DNA of 64,000 bases from Coriobacteriia bacterium (GTDB lineage: Bacteria > Actinomycetota > Coriobacteriia > Anaerosomatales > Anaerosomataceae), in the NCBI GenBank assembly GCA_016938135.1, contig JAFGVD010000003.1, positions 1 to 64,000 on the forward strand, read 5' to 3'. This document shows, one piece after another, positions 27,316 through 35,343 of the stretch (positions within the stretch are counted from its first letter, which is position 1; every line of letters starts with the position of its first letter). The notes under the pieces are model-generated. The model saw nothing but the letters and a program-made list of their open reading frames with translations, was not told the origin of the DNA and did not search any database. Made by a program: the position numbers and the translations under genes.

Positions 27316-27792
27316 CTAGCCGTTCTCTGCCGCCATGGAGTCGATCAGTGTGCGCATGATGCGCGCCATCGTGCGAAGGTCTTCCGCCGGGAGCATGGCG
27401 GTATAGCGGCGCATCGTCTCGCGTCGCTCTTGTTCTGCATCCTCAAGCCGTGCAAGTCCTGCATCGCTGAGCGTGACGTACACGACCCTGCGGTCGGACT
27501 CGTCATGTTGCCGGGAGATGAGCTGGCGTTCCTCAAGCGCCTGCAGCGCCATGGAGACCGCAGAGTTCTTCATCCCGCATGACTCGGCAACGTCCGAGAC
27601 ACGCATGGGGCCCACATCGCGCAGCGTGCGCAGGAGGAGGTAGTGGGGAAGCGCCAGATCGGTTGAGGCCGAGCCCAGACCGTAGCGCCCGTTCATCATC
27701 CGCGCCATGACGATGGCCCCCGCGCCGATCTCATCGAGCAAGGCGTTGGGATCCATGTCCTCGAAGTTAGGTTCATCGTTTGAATTGTTCAT
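27316..27792 (-). CDS. MarR family transcriptional regulator
   Basis: Protein of 158 residues beginning MNNSNDEPNFEDMDPNALL at ATG 27792. The winged helix includes MRVSDVAESCGMKNSAVSMALQALEERQLI and the wing ESDRRVVYVTLSDAG, the MarR pattern. It probably represses itself and the RND pump in one transcript until a ligand binds. Two tandem operator-like palindromes overlap its start. Confidence 0.9.
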   Translation of the reverse strand: MNNSNDEPNFEDMDPNALLDEIGAGAIVMARMMNGRYGLGSASTDLALPHYLLLRTLRDVGPMRVSDVAESCGMKNSAVSMALQALEERQLISRQHDESDRRVVYVTLSDAGLARLEDAEQERRETMRRYTAMLPAEDLRTMARIMRTLIDSMAAENG

Positions 27793-27801
27793 GCGTTGAA
27801 C
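27771..27801. promoter_or_regulatory. Two tandem MarR-type operator palindromes
   Basis: GTTCA-TCGTT-TGAAT (27771-27785) and GTTCA-TGCGT-TGAAC (27787-27801) repeat with a 16-nt period. They cover the translation start of marR, so binding would block transcription or initiation. Confidence 0.55.
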
Positions 27802-27831
27802 TATATGGCTGTTGAAGTGTCCTTGCAAGAG

Positions 27832-27863
27832 AAGAGCGCCCCGCGTGCTTGCGGGACGCTCTT
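27832..27863 (-). terminator. Hairpin terminator after the AOR gene
   Basis: AAGAGCG/CGCUCUU (7 bp) closes around an inner CCGC/GCGG stem, 29 nt after the AOR stop. It separates the AOR from marR on the same strand. Confidence 0.65.
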
Positions 27864-27891
27864 GAACCAGACAGCGAGTCCGGTTTCGACG

Positions 27892-29748
27892 CTAGACGAC
27901 GTCGGCCAGACCGAGGCGCTCGACCGTTTCGGCGGTGGGAAGACCGGTCGTCAGATCCCAGCCCATTGCCGTATAGAAGCTGTCGAGCGAGACGTCTATG
28001 TTCGCAACCTGTCCTTCGCCACGTCCATCGGGAGCAGGCTCAGTGGTGAGGCGTACGGGTAGGGTGTCGTCAGCACGCGTGAAGCCGAACTTCGCGTTCG
28101 CGAGACGCTCAAGGTCGATGACCCTCTCGGCGGCTTTGAGCAAGCGCTCCTTGTCCCAATCCGCACCTGTGGCGGCCGAGAGGAGCGCCGCGTACGTCGA
28201 TGGCTGGATAGCCAGGGTGATCACCGAGAAGAGGCACGTACCCAGGAGGTTGGTGGTCATCGAGAACTCCATGAACGGCTTGACCCACCACTGGTTGTCG
28301 TCATCCAGGAAGTCGATGTCGCCCTCGATACCCAACTCGGAGTTGCGATACGCGAACGCATCGACAACCGACGCGTAGGGACGCAGATGGTCGGCACCGC
28401 GCGGTGAGACCGCATGGCTGATGCCCTCGCCTTTGCTTGCGCGGACTCCGCAAGACGCCAGCTCCACGCCTTTCACCGTCATCACGTAGTCTGCCGCGTC
28501 TCCGCCCAAGGCCTCAGCCGCACGCTTTGATCCCTTCGCGAGCAGGTCGCCGATGCCGTCGCGACGTGCGATCTTGTCCAGCAGCACGGGGAGAACAGCG
28601 CCGTTGCCCCAGGAGAGATCCAGGCCGTCGGCCTTCTCGGCGGGGAGGATGCCCTTCTCCTGCCATTCCATCGCGGTGGCGATGACCTGGCCGGACGCGA
28701 TCGTGTCCAGACCGAGGTCGTTGCACAGGTGACCCGCTTTTGCGATCGCGCGGATGTCGTCTACCAGGCATTTTGAGCCGAAGGCACCCATCGTCTCGTA
28801 CTCGGGGCCGCCGCCATGGCTGCCGGCGAACGGGCCGTCCTTCACGGTGGTCACACGCCCGCAGGCAACGGGGCAGCCGGAGCACGCGTAGGGCTTCACT
28901 TCGAGGATCTCGTGGTACGCGGCGTGGCCGACCTTGTCCATCGTCTCGTCCCAGGTCGTCCGTCGCCAGTTCTGCGTCGGCAGTAGGCCAAGGGCGCTGA
29001 TCGAGTCGTAGAAGCTGGGTGTGCCAAAGGGCTTCATCTCGTCTTTGACGAACTCCTCGGACAGCAGCTCTTCACGTGCCTTCTTCGCAACCTCTTTGAG
29101 CCTGTCCGGATCCGCCGTGGGCAGCGCTCTTGTCCCGCGCACGATGATCGCCTTGAGGTTCTTGGAGCCCATGGCGGCGCCGCCGCCTCCGCGACCGGCT
29201 GCACGTTCGCCGTCCGTCATGATGGCCGAGAACATCACGCCGTTCTCGCCTGCCGGACCGATGGACGCGATCTGGAACGCCTTGCTGTCCACTGTGGCCT
29301 TGAGCGCGGCCTCGGTATCGGTCACGCCAAGTCCCCAGAGTTCGGCGGCGTCTTTGATCTGGATGACGTCGTCGTCGATGTGCACGTAGACGGGTTTCTC
29401 GGCACGACCGGTGAACGCGATCATGTCATAGCCGGTCTTCTTGAGCGCGGGCGAGAGATGCCCGCCCACGTTCGCAAGTCCCAGGCCGCCGGATGCGGGG
29501 GAGCGGAAGACAATGCAGGTCCTGCCCGAGGTGGGCGCGGCGGTCCCGGTGAGGGGGCCGGTGGTGAAGATCAGGGGCTGAGAGGGATCGAGCGGTGGCT
29601 TGTCCGTGTCCGCAAGATCCATGAAGCTGCGGACTCCGATGCCTTCACCGCCCACGTAGTCCTCGAACCATTCGTTGGGCACATCATGAGTTTGGATAGT
29701 GCCGTCGGAGAGGTTCACGAGCAACGAACGATGCCAGTAACCATCCAT
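27892..29748 (-). CDS. Aldehyde ferredoxin oxidoreductase (tungstopterin)
   Basis: Protein of 618 residues. Start ATG 29748 with AAGGAG 8 nt before. The N-terminal domain shows YVGGEGIGVRSF, TGPLTGTAAPTSGR, and GERAAGRGGGGAAMGSKNLKAI, the pterin-binding signatures of AOR. A CSGCPVACGR segment supplies Cys ligands of the [4Fe-4S] cluster. It oxidises aldehydes to acids with ferredoxin, for example aldehydes formed from amino acid fermentation. No partner subunit is adjacent, so a soluble homodimeric AOR is likely. It stands alone with its own terminator. Confidence 0.92.
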   Translation of the reverse strand: MDGYWHRSLLVNLSDGTIQTHDVPNEWFEDYVGGEGIGVRSFMDLADTDKPPLDPSQPLIFTTGPLTGTAAPTSGRTCIVFRSPASGGLGLANVGGHLSPALKKTGYDMIAFTGRAEKPVYVHIDDDVIQIKDAAELWGLGVTDTEAALKATVDSKAFQIASIGPAGENGVMFSAIMTDGERAAGRGGGGAAMGSKNLKAIIVRGTRALPTADPDRLKEVAKKAREELLSEEFVKDEMKPFGTPSFYDSISALGLLPTQNWRRTTWDETMDKVGHAAYHEILEVKPYACSGCPVACGRVTTVKDGPFAGSHGGGPEYETMGAFGSKCLVDDIRAIAKAGHLCNDLGLDTIASGQVIATAMEWQEKGILPAEKADGLDLSWGNGAVLPVLLDKIARRDGIGDLLAKGSKRAAEALGGDAADYVMTVKGVELASCGVRASKGEGISHAVSPRGADHLRPYASVVDAFAYRNSELGIEGDIDFLDDDNQWWVKPFMEFSMTTNLLGTCLFSVITLAIQPSTYAALLSAATGADWDKERLLKAAERVIDLERLANAKFGFTRADDTLPVRLTTEPAPDGRGEGQVANIDVSLDSFYTAMGWDLTTGLPTAETVERLGLADVV

Positions 29749-29869
29749 GCTGCAGCTCCTTCACTCGCGTGCTGATATTGCATAAAGCACCGGATCCCCT
29801 GTATGTCGTACATACCCTTACATGCGGGTACACTGGTTGGCACGGAGGGTTTTTCTGGAGAGGACGCCC

Positions 29870-30931
29870 ATGTCCGAGAAGGCCACCATCACCATCGATC
29901 TGGCCAAGATCACCGAGAACGCGCGCCGTGTCATCGACGCGCTTGGCGGGCGCGAGGTCATCGGCGTCACAAAGGTAACGTGCGGGTCTCCTGAAGTCGC
30001 TCGTGCGATGCTGCTTGGCGGCGTGAGCGGACTTGCGGACTCGCGGCTGGAGAACCTCGCCGGCCTTCGCGCGGCGGGCATCACCGCACCGTTGTGGCTG
30101 CTGCGCGCTCCCGTTCCTGCACTTGCCGAGAAGACCGTGAGCCTTGCTGATGTCTCGCTTGAAAGCGAGATCGAGACGGTGGTGGCGCTTGATGCTGCGG
30201 CCGGGCGTCTGGGCAGGTCGCACTCTGTCGTGGCGATGGTGGACCTGGGCGACCTGCGCGAAGGCATGATGCCCGGGGAGCTGCCGGCGTTCGTGAAGCG
30301 CGTCGAGGCGCTTCCCAACATCGTTCTTCACGGCATTGGTGTGAGCCTCACCTGTTATGGAGCCATCGTGCCCACAGCCGAGAACCTCGGCGAACTCATC
30401 CAGCTTACGCAGACTGCAGAAGCGCTCACCGGGCGCCATCTCAACGTGAGCGGAGGCATGTCGAGCTCGCTGGACGCGCTCGTGGAGGGCACGCTGCCAA
30501 AGCGGATGGACGGTCTTCGCATCGGCGAGAGCATCATCCTGGGCGTGAGCACCGTGACTCGAGAACCCATCCTAGGCCTGCACACTGACGCGATCATCGC
30601 CGAGGCACCCGTTATCGAGGTCATGCGCAAGCCTAGCAAGCCTCGCGGCATCAGCGCACAGGATGCCTTCGGCGGTCGGCCGGTCTTCGAGGACTGCGGC
30701 GAACGGTTGCGTGCTATCTGCGCTGTCGGCCGCCAGGATGCGCCTCCCGAGGGGCTGCGACCCCTGGATGCCGGCGTAGAGGTGCTTGGTGCCTCAAGCG
30801 ATCATCTCGTGCTGGATGTAGACGCGATGTCTACGCCGCCGCGCGTTGGCGACACACTGCGCTTCGTGCCCGACTACAGCGCGACCTTGCGGTTGTTCAC
30901 CTCGCAGTATGTGGACCAACGATTCATCTGA
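29870..30931 (+). CDS. orr: Ornithine racemase (PLP fold type III)
   Basis: Protein of 353 residues, start ATG 29870 (GGAGAGGA upstream). The N-terminal pattern TIDLAKITENARRVIDAL followed by GVTKVTCGSPEVARAML places the PLP lysine in GVTKV, as in YhfX/Orr members of the alanine-racemase-like group. L-ornithine must be racemised before OraSE acts on the D-form. Context with ord, ortAB and oraSE in the same window supports this over alanine racemase. It is divergent from the AOR. Confidence 0.87.
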   Translation: MSEKATITIDLAKITENARRVIDALGGREVIGVTKVTCGSPEVARAMLLGGVSGLADSRLENLAGLRAAGITAPLWLLRAPVPALAEKTVSLADVSLESEIETVVALDAAAGRLGRSHSVVAMVDLGDLREGMMPGELPAFVKRVEALPNIVLHGIGVSLTCYGAIVPTAENLGELIQLTQTAEALTGRHLNVSGGMSSSLDALVEGTLPKRMDGLRIGESIILGVSTVTREPILGLHTDAIIAEAPVIEVMRKPSKPRGISAQDAFGGRPVFEDCGERLRAICAVGRQDAPPEGLRPLDAGVEVLGASSDHLVLDVDAMSTPPRVGDTLRFVPDYSATLRLFTSQYVDQRFI

Positions 30932-31129
30932 TCTCTTCTCGGCAAATGCTCGCCGTATGAATGACCCAGCGTGAACGAGCCGTTCAGGCTTGGATAGATT
31001 CGCGCTGCGGCGCGTGCCTGCCTCCCTCCTCGGGTACCAACTGGATTACTCACGCTTCTAGGCTCGCAATCGCAGGAGGGGCGCGCCGTAGGCCGCGGTC
31101 AGCGGCGCATGGCACGTGGGGAGGCTCGT

Positions 31130-33394
31130 ATGCGAGGAAGAATCAGGCAGTTCGTTGCGCTGGTGGCTGTACTGGCGCTCATCGTTCCTGCAGCCGCCAT
31201 GGCTGCGGTGCCCAGAGATGTGGTGGACACACCGGGCTGGAAGGTGAAGAGCGACAAGCGCTCGCACCCGCTGGGGGACAAACAGGCCGACCTCAAGAAG
31301 CGAGCGGTTGCGGCCTTGCTCAGCGGCAAGGCGAGCGGTGGCGTCTACGAGGTTGAGGAAGGTGAGTTCGTAGAGCTTACGCGTGAGGGTGAAGGCGAAG
31401 TGTGGACCGTGCCCGGTGAGTTCGCCGACTATCTGCACAACTCCATTCCGGAGCCCGACCGCACCGTGGACAACTCTACGATCTGGGTCAGCGACTTCAG
31501 CCGGGACTACTATCTCGATCTGTTGTTCGCCGAGGGCGACGAGGCCAACTCGATGCGCGAGTTCTTCCTTGAGCAGTCCAGCGGTGCTTACACCGTGAAG
31601 GGCGATGTGACCGAGTGGGTCCCGGTTCCCGGCGACGCGGTGGAATACGATGACGGCGACCCGGGTCCCGGCACGGCCACCAACGTGTGGCAGTTCCTGG
31701 CGGACTCGCTCGACGGCTGGTATGACATGCAGATCGCGGCCGGGATGTCGGATGCGGAGATCGACGCATACCTGGCTGGATTCGACGTTTGGGACCGCTA
31801 TGACTTCGACGGTGACGGCAACTTCGATGAGCCCGATGGTTACATCGACCACTTCCAGAGCCTGCACTCCGGCGAGGGCAACGAGGCCGGCGGTGGCGAG
31901 CTGGGCGACGACTCCATCTGGAGCCACAGCTGGTATGCGTACTACACGTTGATTGGCCAGGAGGGGCCGATCGTCCCCAACCCTGACGACCCGACCGAAC
32001 CGCAGGAGAACTTCTACGGCGGTATCCAGATCGGGGACAGCGACTACTGGATCGGTGATTACACCATCCAGCCCGAGAACGGCGGCGTGGGCGTGTTCAC
32101 GCACGAGTTCACCCACGACCTGGGTCTTCCGGACCTCTACGACACCTCCGGCACCGGCGAGAACTCGACCGGTTTCTGGACGCTCATGTCATCGGGTTCG
32201 TGGCTCTCGGACAACGAGTACGATATCGGTTCCATGCCGAGTCATCTCGGTCCATGGGAGAAGCTGCAGTTGGGGTGGCTCAACTACGCGCAGACTGACT
32301 CCACAGCGCCTTCGGTACATACACTCGGTCCGGTGGAGTTCAACAACACCAAGGCGCAGGCGCTTGTGGTGAATCTGCCTGACAAGCTGGTTGAGGAGAA
32401 TATCGGAGAGCCGTACGCGGGCGAGTGGTTCTACTGGAGCGGGACCGGCGATGACCTGGACAACTACATGTACAAGGCCATGACGCTGCCCGCGGGTGCC
32501 ACCTTCACCGCGAAGGCGTTCTATCAGATAGAGCTTGACTGGGACTACGCGTATCTTGTGGTCTCCACAGACGATGGTGCCACCTGGGAGAGTGTGGAGA
32601 CGAACAAGTCCACCACCACCGACCCCAACGGTCAGAACTTCGGTTTCGGTATCACGGGTTCTACGAAGAAGTGGACCAGGCTCACTGCGGATCTCTCGGC
32701 GTACGCAGGAGACGTGCTGCTGGGCTTCAGGTACTGGACCGACGGTGCGATGACCGAGCCCGGCTTCATGGTGGACGACATCGCTATCACCGGTATGGCT
32801 GTGGATGGCGCTGAGAGCGAGGCAGACTGGACATTCGATGGCTTCAAGCGGACGACCGGCCACGAGTCTGGTCTGTATACCAACTACTACCTGGCCGAGT
32901 TCAGGCAGTACTGGGGCTATGACAAGACGTTGGCTAATGTCTACAATTTCGGGTTCTTGAAGGGCAAGGACGCGGCGGTCAACTGGGTGGAGCGCTTCCC
33001 GTATCAAGATGGGCTCCTTGTCTGGTACTGCGATGATTCGCAGGCCGACAACAATGTGGGCGTGCATCCCGGCAGCGGTTTCGCGCTACCCGTTGATGCG
33101 CACCCCGTGCCGCTGCTAAGGCCCGACAAGAAGGTGTGGCGCAACAGGGTGCAGACCTATGACGCGACGTTCGGTCTGGATCGCACCGAGTCGATCACGC
33201 TGCACTACAACAGCCGTGCGTCCTATATCCCGAAGCTTGCCGCGGTGCCGGTTTTCAATGACACGCTATCGTATTGGAGTGCGAGCAACCCCACCGGTAG
33301 TGTGATCACGCCGAATACGGGAACCCAGATAGAGGTTCTGGGTGTGAGCCGTGACAACATGTATATGGACGTCCGAGTGGCGCCGGTGAACTGA
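31130..33394 (+). CDS. Secreted M6-family metalloprotease (immune inhibitor A-like)
   Basis: Protein of 754 residues, start ATG 31130 with GGGGAGG 6 nt before. A Sec signal peptide ends near AMAA (residue 26). The zinc site is His325-Glu-Phe-Thr-His329-Asp in VFTHEFTHDLGLPDLYD, with the M6 extension DLYDTSG. The C-terminal half has a MAM/jelly-roll type domain as in InhA (AYLVVSTDDGATWE, DVLLGFRYWTDG). It degrades extracellular proteins or peptides, which would feed amino acid fermentation. A strong terminator follows. Confidence 0.9.
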   Translation: MRGRIRQFVALVAVLALIVPAAAMAAVPRDVVDTPGWKVKSDKRSHPLGDKQADLKKRAVAALLSGKASGGVYEVEEGEFVELTREGEGEVWTVPGEFADYLHNSIPEPDRTVDNSTIWVSDFSRDYYLDLLFAEGDEANSMREFFLEQSSGAYTVKGDVTEWVPVPGDAVEYDDGDPGPGTATNVWQFLADSLDGWYDMQIAAGMSDAEIDAYLAGFDVWDRYDFDGDGNFDEPDGYIDHFQSLHSGEGNEAGGGELGDDSIWSHSWYAYYTLIGQEGPIVPNPDDPTEPQENFYGGIQIGDSDYWIGDYTIQPENGGVGVFTHEFTHDLGLPDLYDTSGTGENSTGFWTLMSSGSWLSDNEYDIGSMPSHLGPWEKLQLGWLNYAQTDSTAPSVHTLGPVEFNNTKAQALVVNLPDKLVEENIGEPYAGEWFYWSGTGDDLDNYMYKAMTLPAGATFTAKAFYQIELDWDYAYLVVSTDDGATWESVETNKSTTTDPNGQNFGFGITGSTKKWTRLTADLSAYAGDVLLGFRYWTDGAMTEPGFMVDDIAITGMAVDGAESEADWTFDGFKRTTGHESGLYTNYYLAEFRQYWGYDKTLANVYNFGFLKGKDAAVNWVERFPYQDGLLVWYCDDSQADNNVGVHPGSGFALPVDAHPVPLLRPDKKVWRNRVQTYDATFGLDRTESITLHYNSRASYIPKLAAVPVFNDTLSYWSASNPTGSVITPNTGTQIEVLGVSRDNMYMDVRVAPVN

Positions 33395-33417
33395 CCCTAG
33401 CGTCACTGCCTGGGATG

Positions 33418-33452
33418 GACGAGACCCCCGGATGGAAGTCGGGGGTCTCGTC
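33418..33452. terminator. Strong bidirectional hairpin terminator
   Basis: GACGAGACCCCCG pairs perfectly with CGGGGGUCUCGUC (13 bp). It lies between the convergent protease and PQQ-fold lipoprotein genes. Confidence 0.8.
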
Positions 33453-33472
33453 GCATCCTCTTGCGTTTTGGT

Positions 33473-34723
33473 CTATTGCGCCACGATGCGGTAGATCGTG
33501 CCGCCGCTGATATCCACGACGTAGAGCTCGCCGTCATCGTCTTCCCCAAAGCTTGTAAGCGGCATGCCGGTCTCCAGTAGCAGGCGGTTTTCAATCGTAC
33601 CGTCGCTTGCGCGCCGCAGCCCCCACAGCGAGCCACTCCCATAGTCGCCGTAGAGGTAGGTGCCCCACATCGCTTCATATGCCGCACCACGATAGACGTA
33701 GCCGCCGGTGATCGACTGCCCGGCTTTGCGGCCGTACTCGATGACCGGTGGCGTGAAATCGCCGGAGGCAGCCGTCGCTCCGGGCGGATAGGGGTGTGTG
33801 GCTTCGTAGAGGTCCCAGCCGTAGTTCTCCCCGCCTGCTGAGGAGGCCGGCGCGAAGTCGATCTCTTCGTACGCGTTTTGCCCTACATCGCCGATCCACA
33901 GGTCGCCCGTGAGGCGGTCGAAGGAGAAGCGCCAAGGGTTGCGGAGCCCGTATGCCCAGATCTCCGGTCGCGCACCGCTGGTGTCCACGAAGGGGTTGTC
34001 GTCCGGCACGGCATACCCGGTGTTCCGCGTCTGGCTGCCGTCGCGCGCCACGTCGATGCGCAACATCGCGCCAAGCAGCGTGCCCAGATCTTGCCCGTTG
34101 CCTTCCGGGTCGCCCCGACTGCCGCCGTCGCCCATGCCTATATAGAGGTCGCCGTCGGGTCCAAAGGTGATCATCCCGCCGTTGTGGTTGCTGTAGGGCT
34201 GCGGGATGGTCAGCAGCCTCTCCTCGCTGGTGCGATCAGCCACGCCGTCGCTTGAGAGGAATCGGGAGACGGTGGTGGCGCCATCACGATCCGTGTAGTT
34301 CACGAAGAACATGCCGTCCTCGGCATATGACGGCGAGAAGGCGATACCCAGCAGTCCTCGCTCGCTTTCGGTGCTCACAACGTCGCTCAGGTCCAGGAAC
34401 GGCTCTGCCGAGCGGATCCCGTCGCTGACTATCCACGCACGGCCGGTCTTCTCCAGCACATATAGCTGGCCGGTTTCGTCTCCGGCGCTCGTTACGTAGA
34501 GCGGGAACTCGAAGCCGTCGACCACCGGATCCAGCGAGATGGTGAGCTGATCCAGCGGCATGGGTTGCGGTTCGTCGGGCTCAGGGGTGGGAGTGGATGT
34601 GGGTTCGGTCGGCGTCGGCGTCACGACCACCGGTACGCTCTCTCCTCCACCGCATCCCGCGAGTGCGACCAGTAGCCCCGTGGTCAGCGCCGCCAAGAGT
34701 ACGTTTCTTCGTATCGTCGTCAT
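33473..34723 (-). CDS. PQQ-dependent sugar dehydrogenase-fold lipoprotein
   Basis: Protein of 416 residues, start ATG 34723 (GGAGG 5 nt before; an ATG at 34735 is alternative). The lipobox LAGC ends the signal, followed by a Thr/Pro/Glu linker. Blades of a soluble glucose dehydrogenase propeller follow, with ERGLLGIAFSPSYAEDG, NHNGGMITFGPDGDLYIGMGDGG and GLRNPWRFSFD. In sGDH/YliI relatives these hold PQQ and calcium. It would oxidise a sugar or aldose-like group outside the cell. No PQQ synthesis genes are in the window. It is divergent from the Cys-rich precursor gene. Confidence 0.85.
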   Translation of the reverse strand: MTTIRRNVLLAALTTGLLVALAGCGGGESVPVVVTPTPTEPTSTPTPEPDEPQPMPLDQLTISLDPVVDGFEFPLYVTSAGDETGQLYVLEKTGRAWIVSDGIRSAEPFLDLSDVVSTESERGLLGIAFSPSYAEDGMFFVNYTDRDGATTVSRFLSSDGVADRTSEERLLTIPQPYSNHNGGMITFGPDGDLYIGMGDGGSRGDPEGNGQDLGTLLGAMLRIDVARDGSQTRNTGYAVPDDNPFVDTSGARPEIWAYGLRNPWRFSFDRLTGDLWIGDVGQNAYEEIDFAPASSAGGENYGWDLYEATHPYPPGATAASGDFTPPVIEYGRKAGQSITGGYVYRGAAYEAMWGTYLYGDYGSGSLWGLRRASDGTIENRLLLETGMPLTSFGEDDDGELYVVDISGGTIYRIVAQ

Positions 34724-34910
34724 GTCTACCTCCATACCGGGCCGCCTAGTGGCGGCAACCGCGGCTCTTCAGGGAGTATGTTCCCAAGCGAATCGCGCGG
34801 ATTCCGCTGCCAAGCACGGTGGTATAGTCGGAATATCAATTCATCCGGGTGCAGAGGGGCGCCGAGATGATCGCCTCCTCTAATACCTGGGCACATGGGC
34901 GGAGGAGACC

Positions 34911-35315
34911 ATGGACGAGGATCCCAAGGACGTCGCGGCAGACTCTGAAGAACCGAAGGTGTTCCGCATCGCGCAGATCGACACTCCTGGCAGCTCGAAG
35001 ATGGATCGGCGCAAGTTTGTCAAGGCGACCGTGGCAGGTGTCGGAGTGGCTGCGGCCGCCACGATGCTCTCGGGATGTGATCCAGAGCCCGATGACGAGC
35101 CGGCGGCGGAACCGATCGAACCGGTCGAACCGATGGAGCCCGTCGAAGAGGAGGCGCCGATCGCCGAGGAGCCCGAGGAGGAAGAACCCAGCGACGAGGA
35201 CAGCGACACCATCGGGATCATCTGCACGTGTGACACCGAAGGGTGCAGTTGTGTGGGGAACTGCACGTGCAACGCGGTCAGCACCCCGGGCAGCCACTAC
35301 TGGTACCCGAGCTGA
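34911..35315 (+). CDS. Precursor-like Tat lipoprotein with three CxC pairs
   Basis: Protein of 134 residues, start ATG 34911 after GGAGGAG. Residues 1-30 form an acidic leader. Residues 31-56 are an embedded Tat/lipoprotein signal: DRRKFVK, a hydrophobic stretch rich in Ala/Val, then lipobox MLSGC with Cys56. Residues 57-99 are a Pro/Glu linker. The tail 101-134 holds Cys105/107, Cys112/114 and Cys118/120 (three CxC pairs) and ends GSHYWYPS. It is the first gene of a seven-gene run with five radical SAM genes, as expected of a RiPP-type substrate. I infer that the tail is modified in the cytoplasm, then exported folded by Tat and lipidated. No known family recognised. Confidence 0.75.
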   Translation: MDEDPKDVAADSEEPKVFRIAQIDTPGSSKMDRRKFVKATVAGVGVAAAATMLSGCDPEPDDEPAAEPIEPVEPMEPVEEEAPIAEEPEEEEPSDEDSDTIGIICTCDTEGCSCVGNCTCNAVSTPGSHYWYPS

Positions 35316-35343
35316 GACCCGGGATGTGCACGCGGGGGGCGAG

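Noticed and set aside
29870-30931. Ordinary alanine racemase
   Set aside because: The short form, the GVTKV lysine context and the ornithine genes nearby fit ornithine racemase better.
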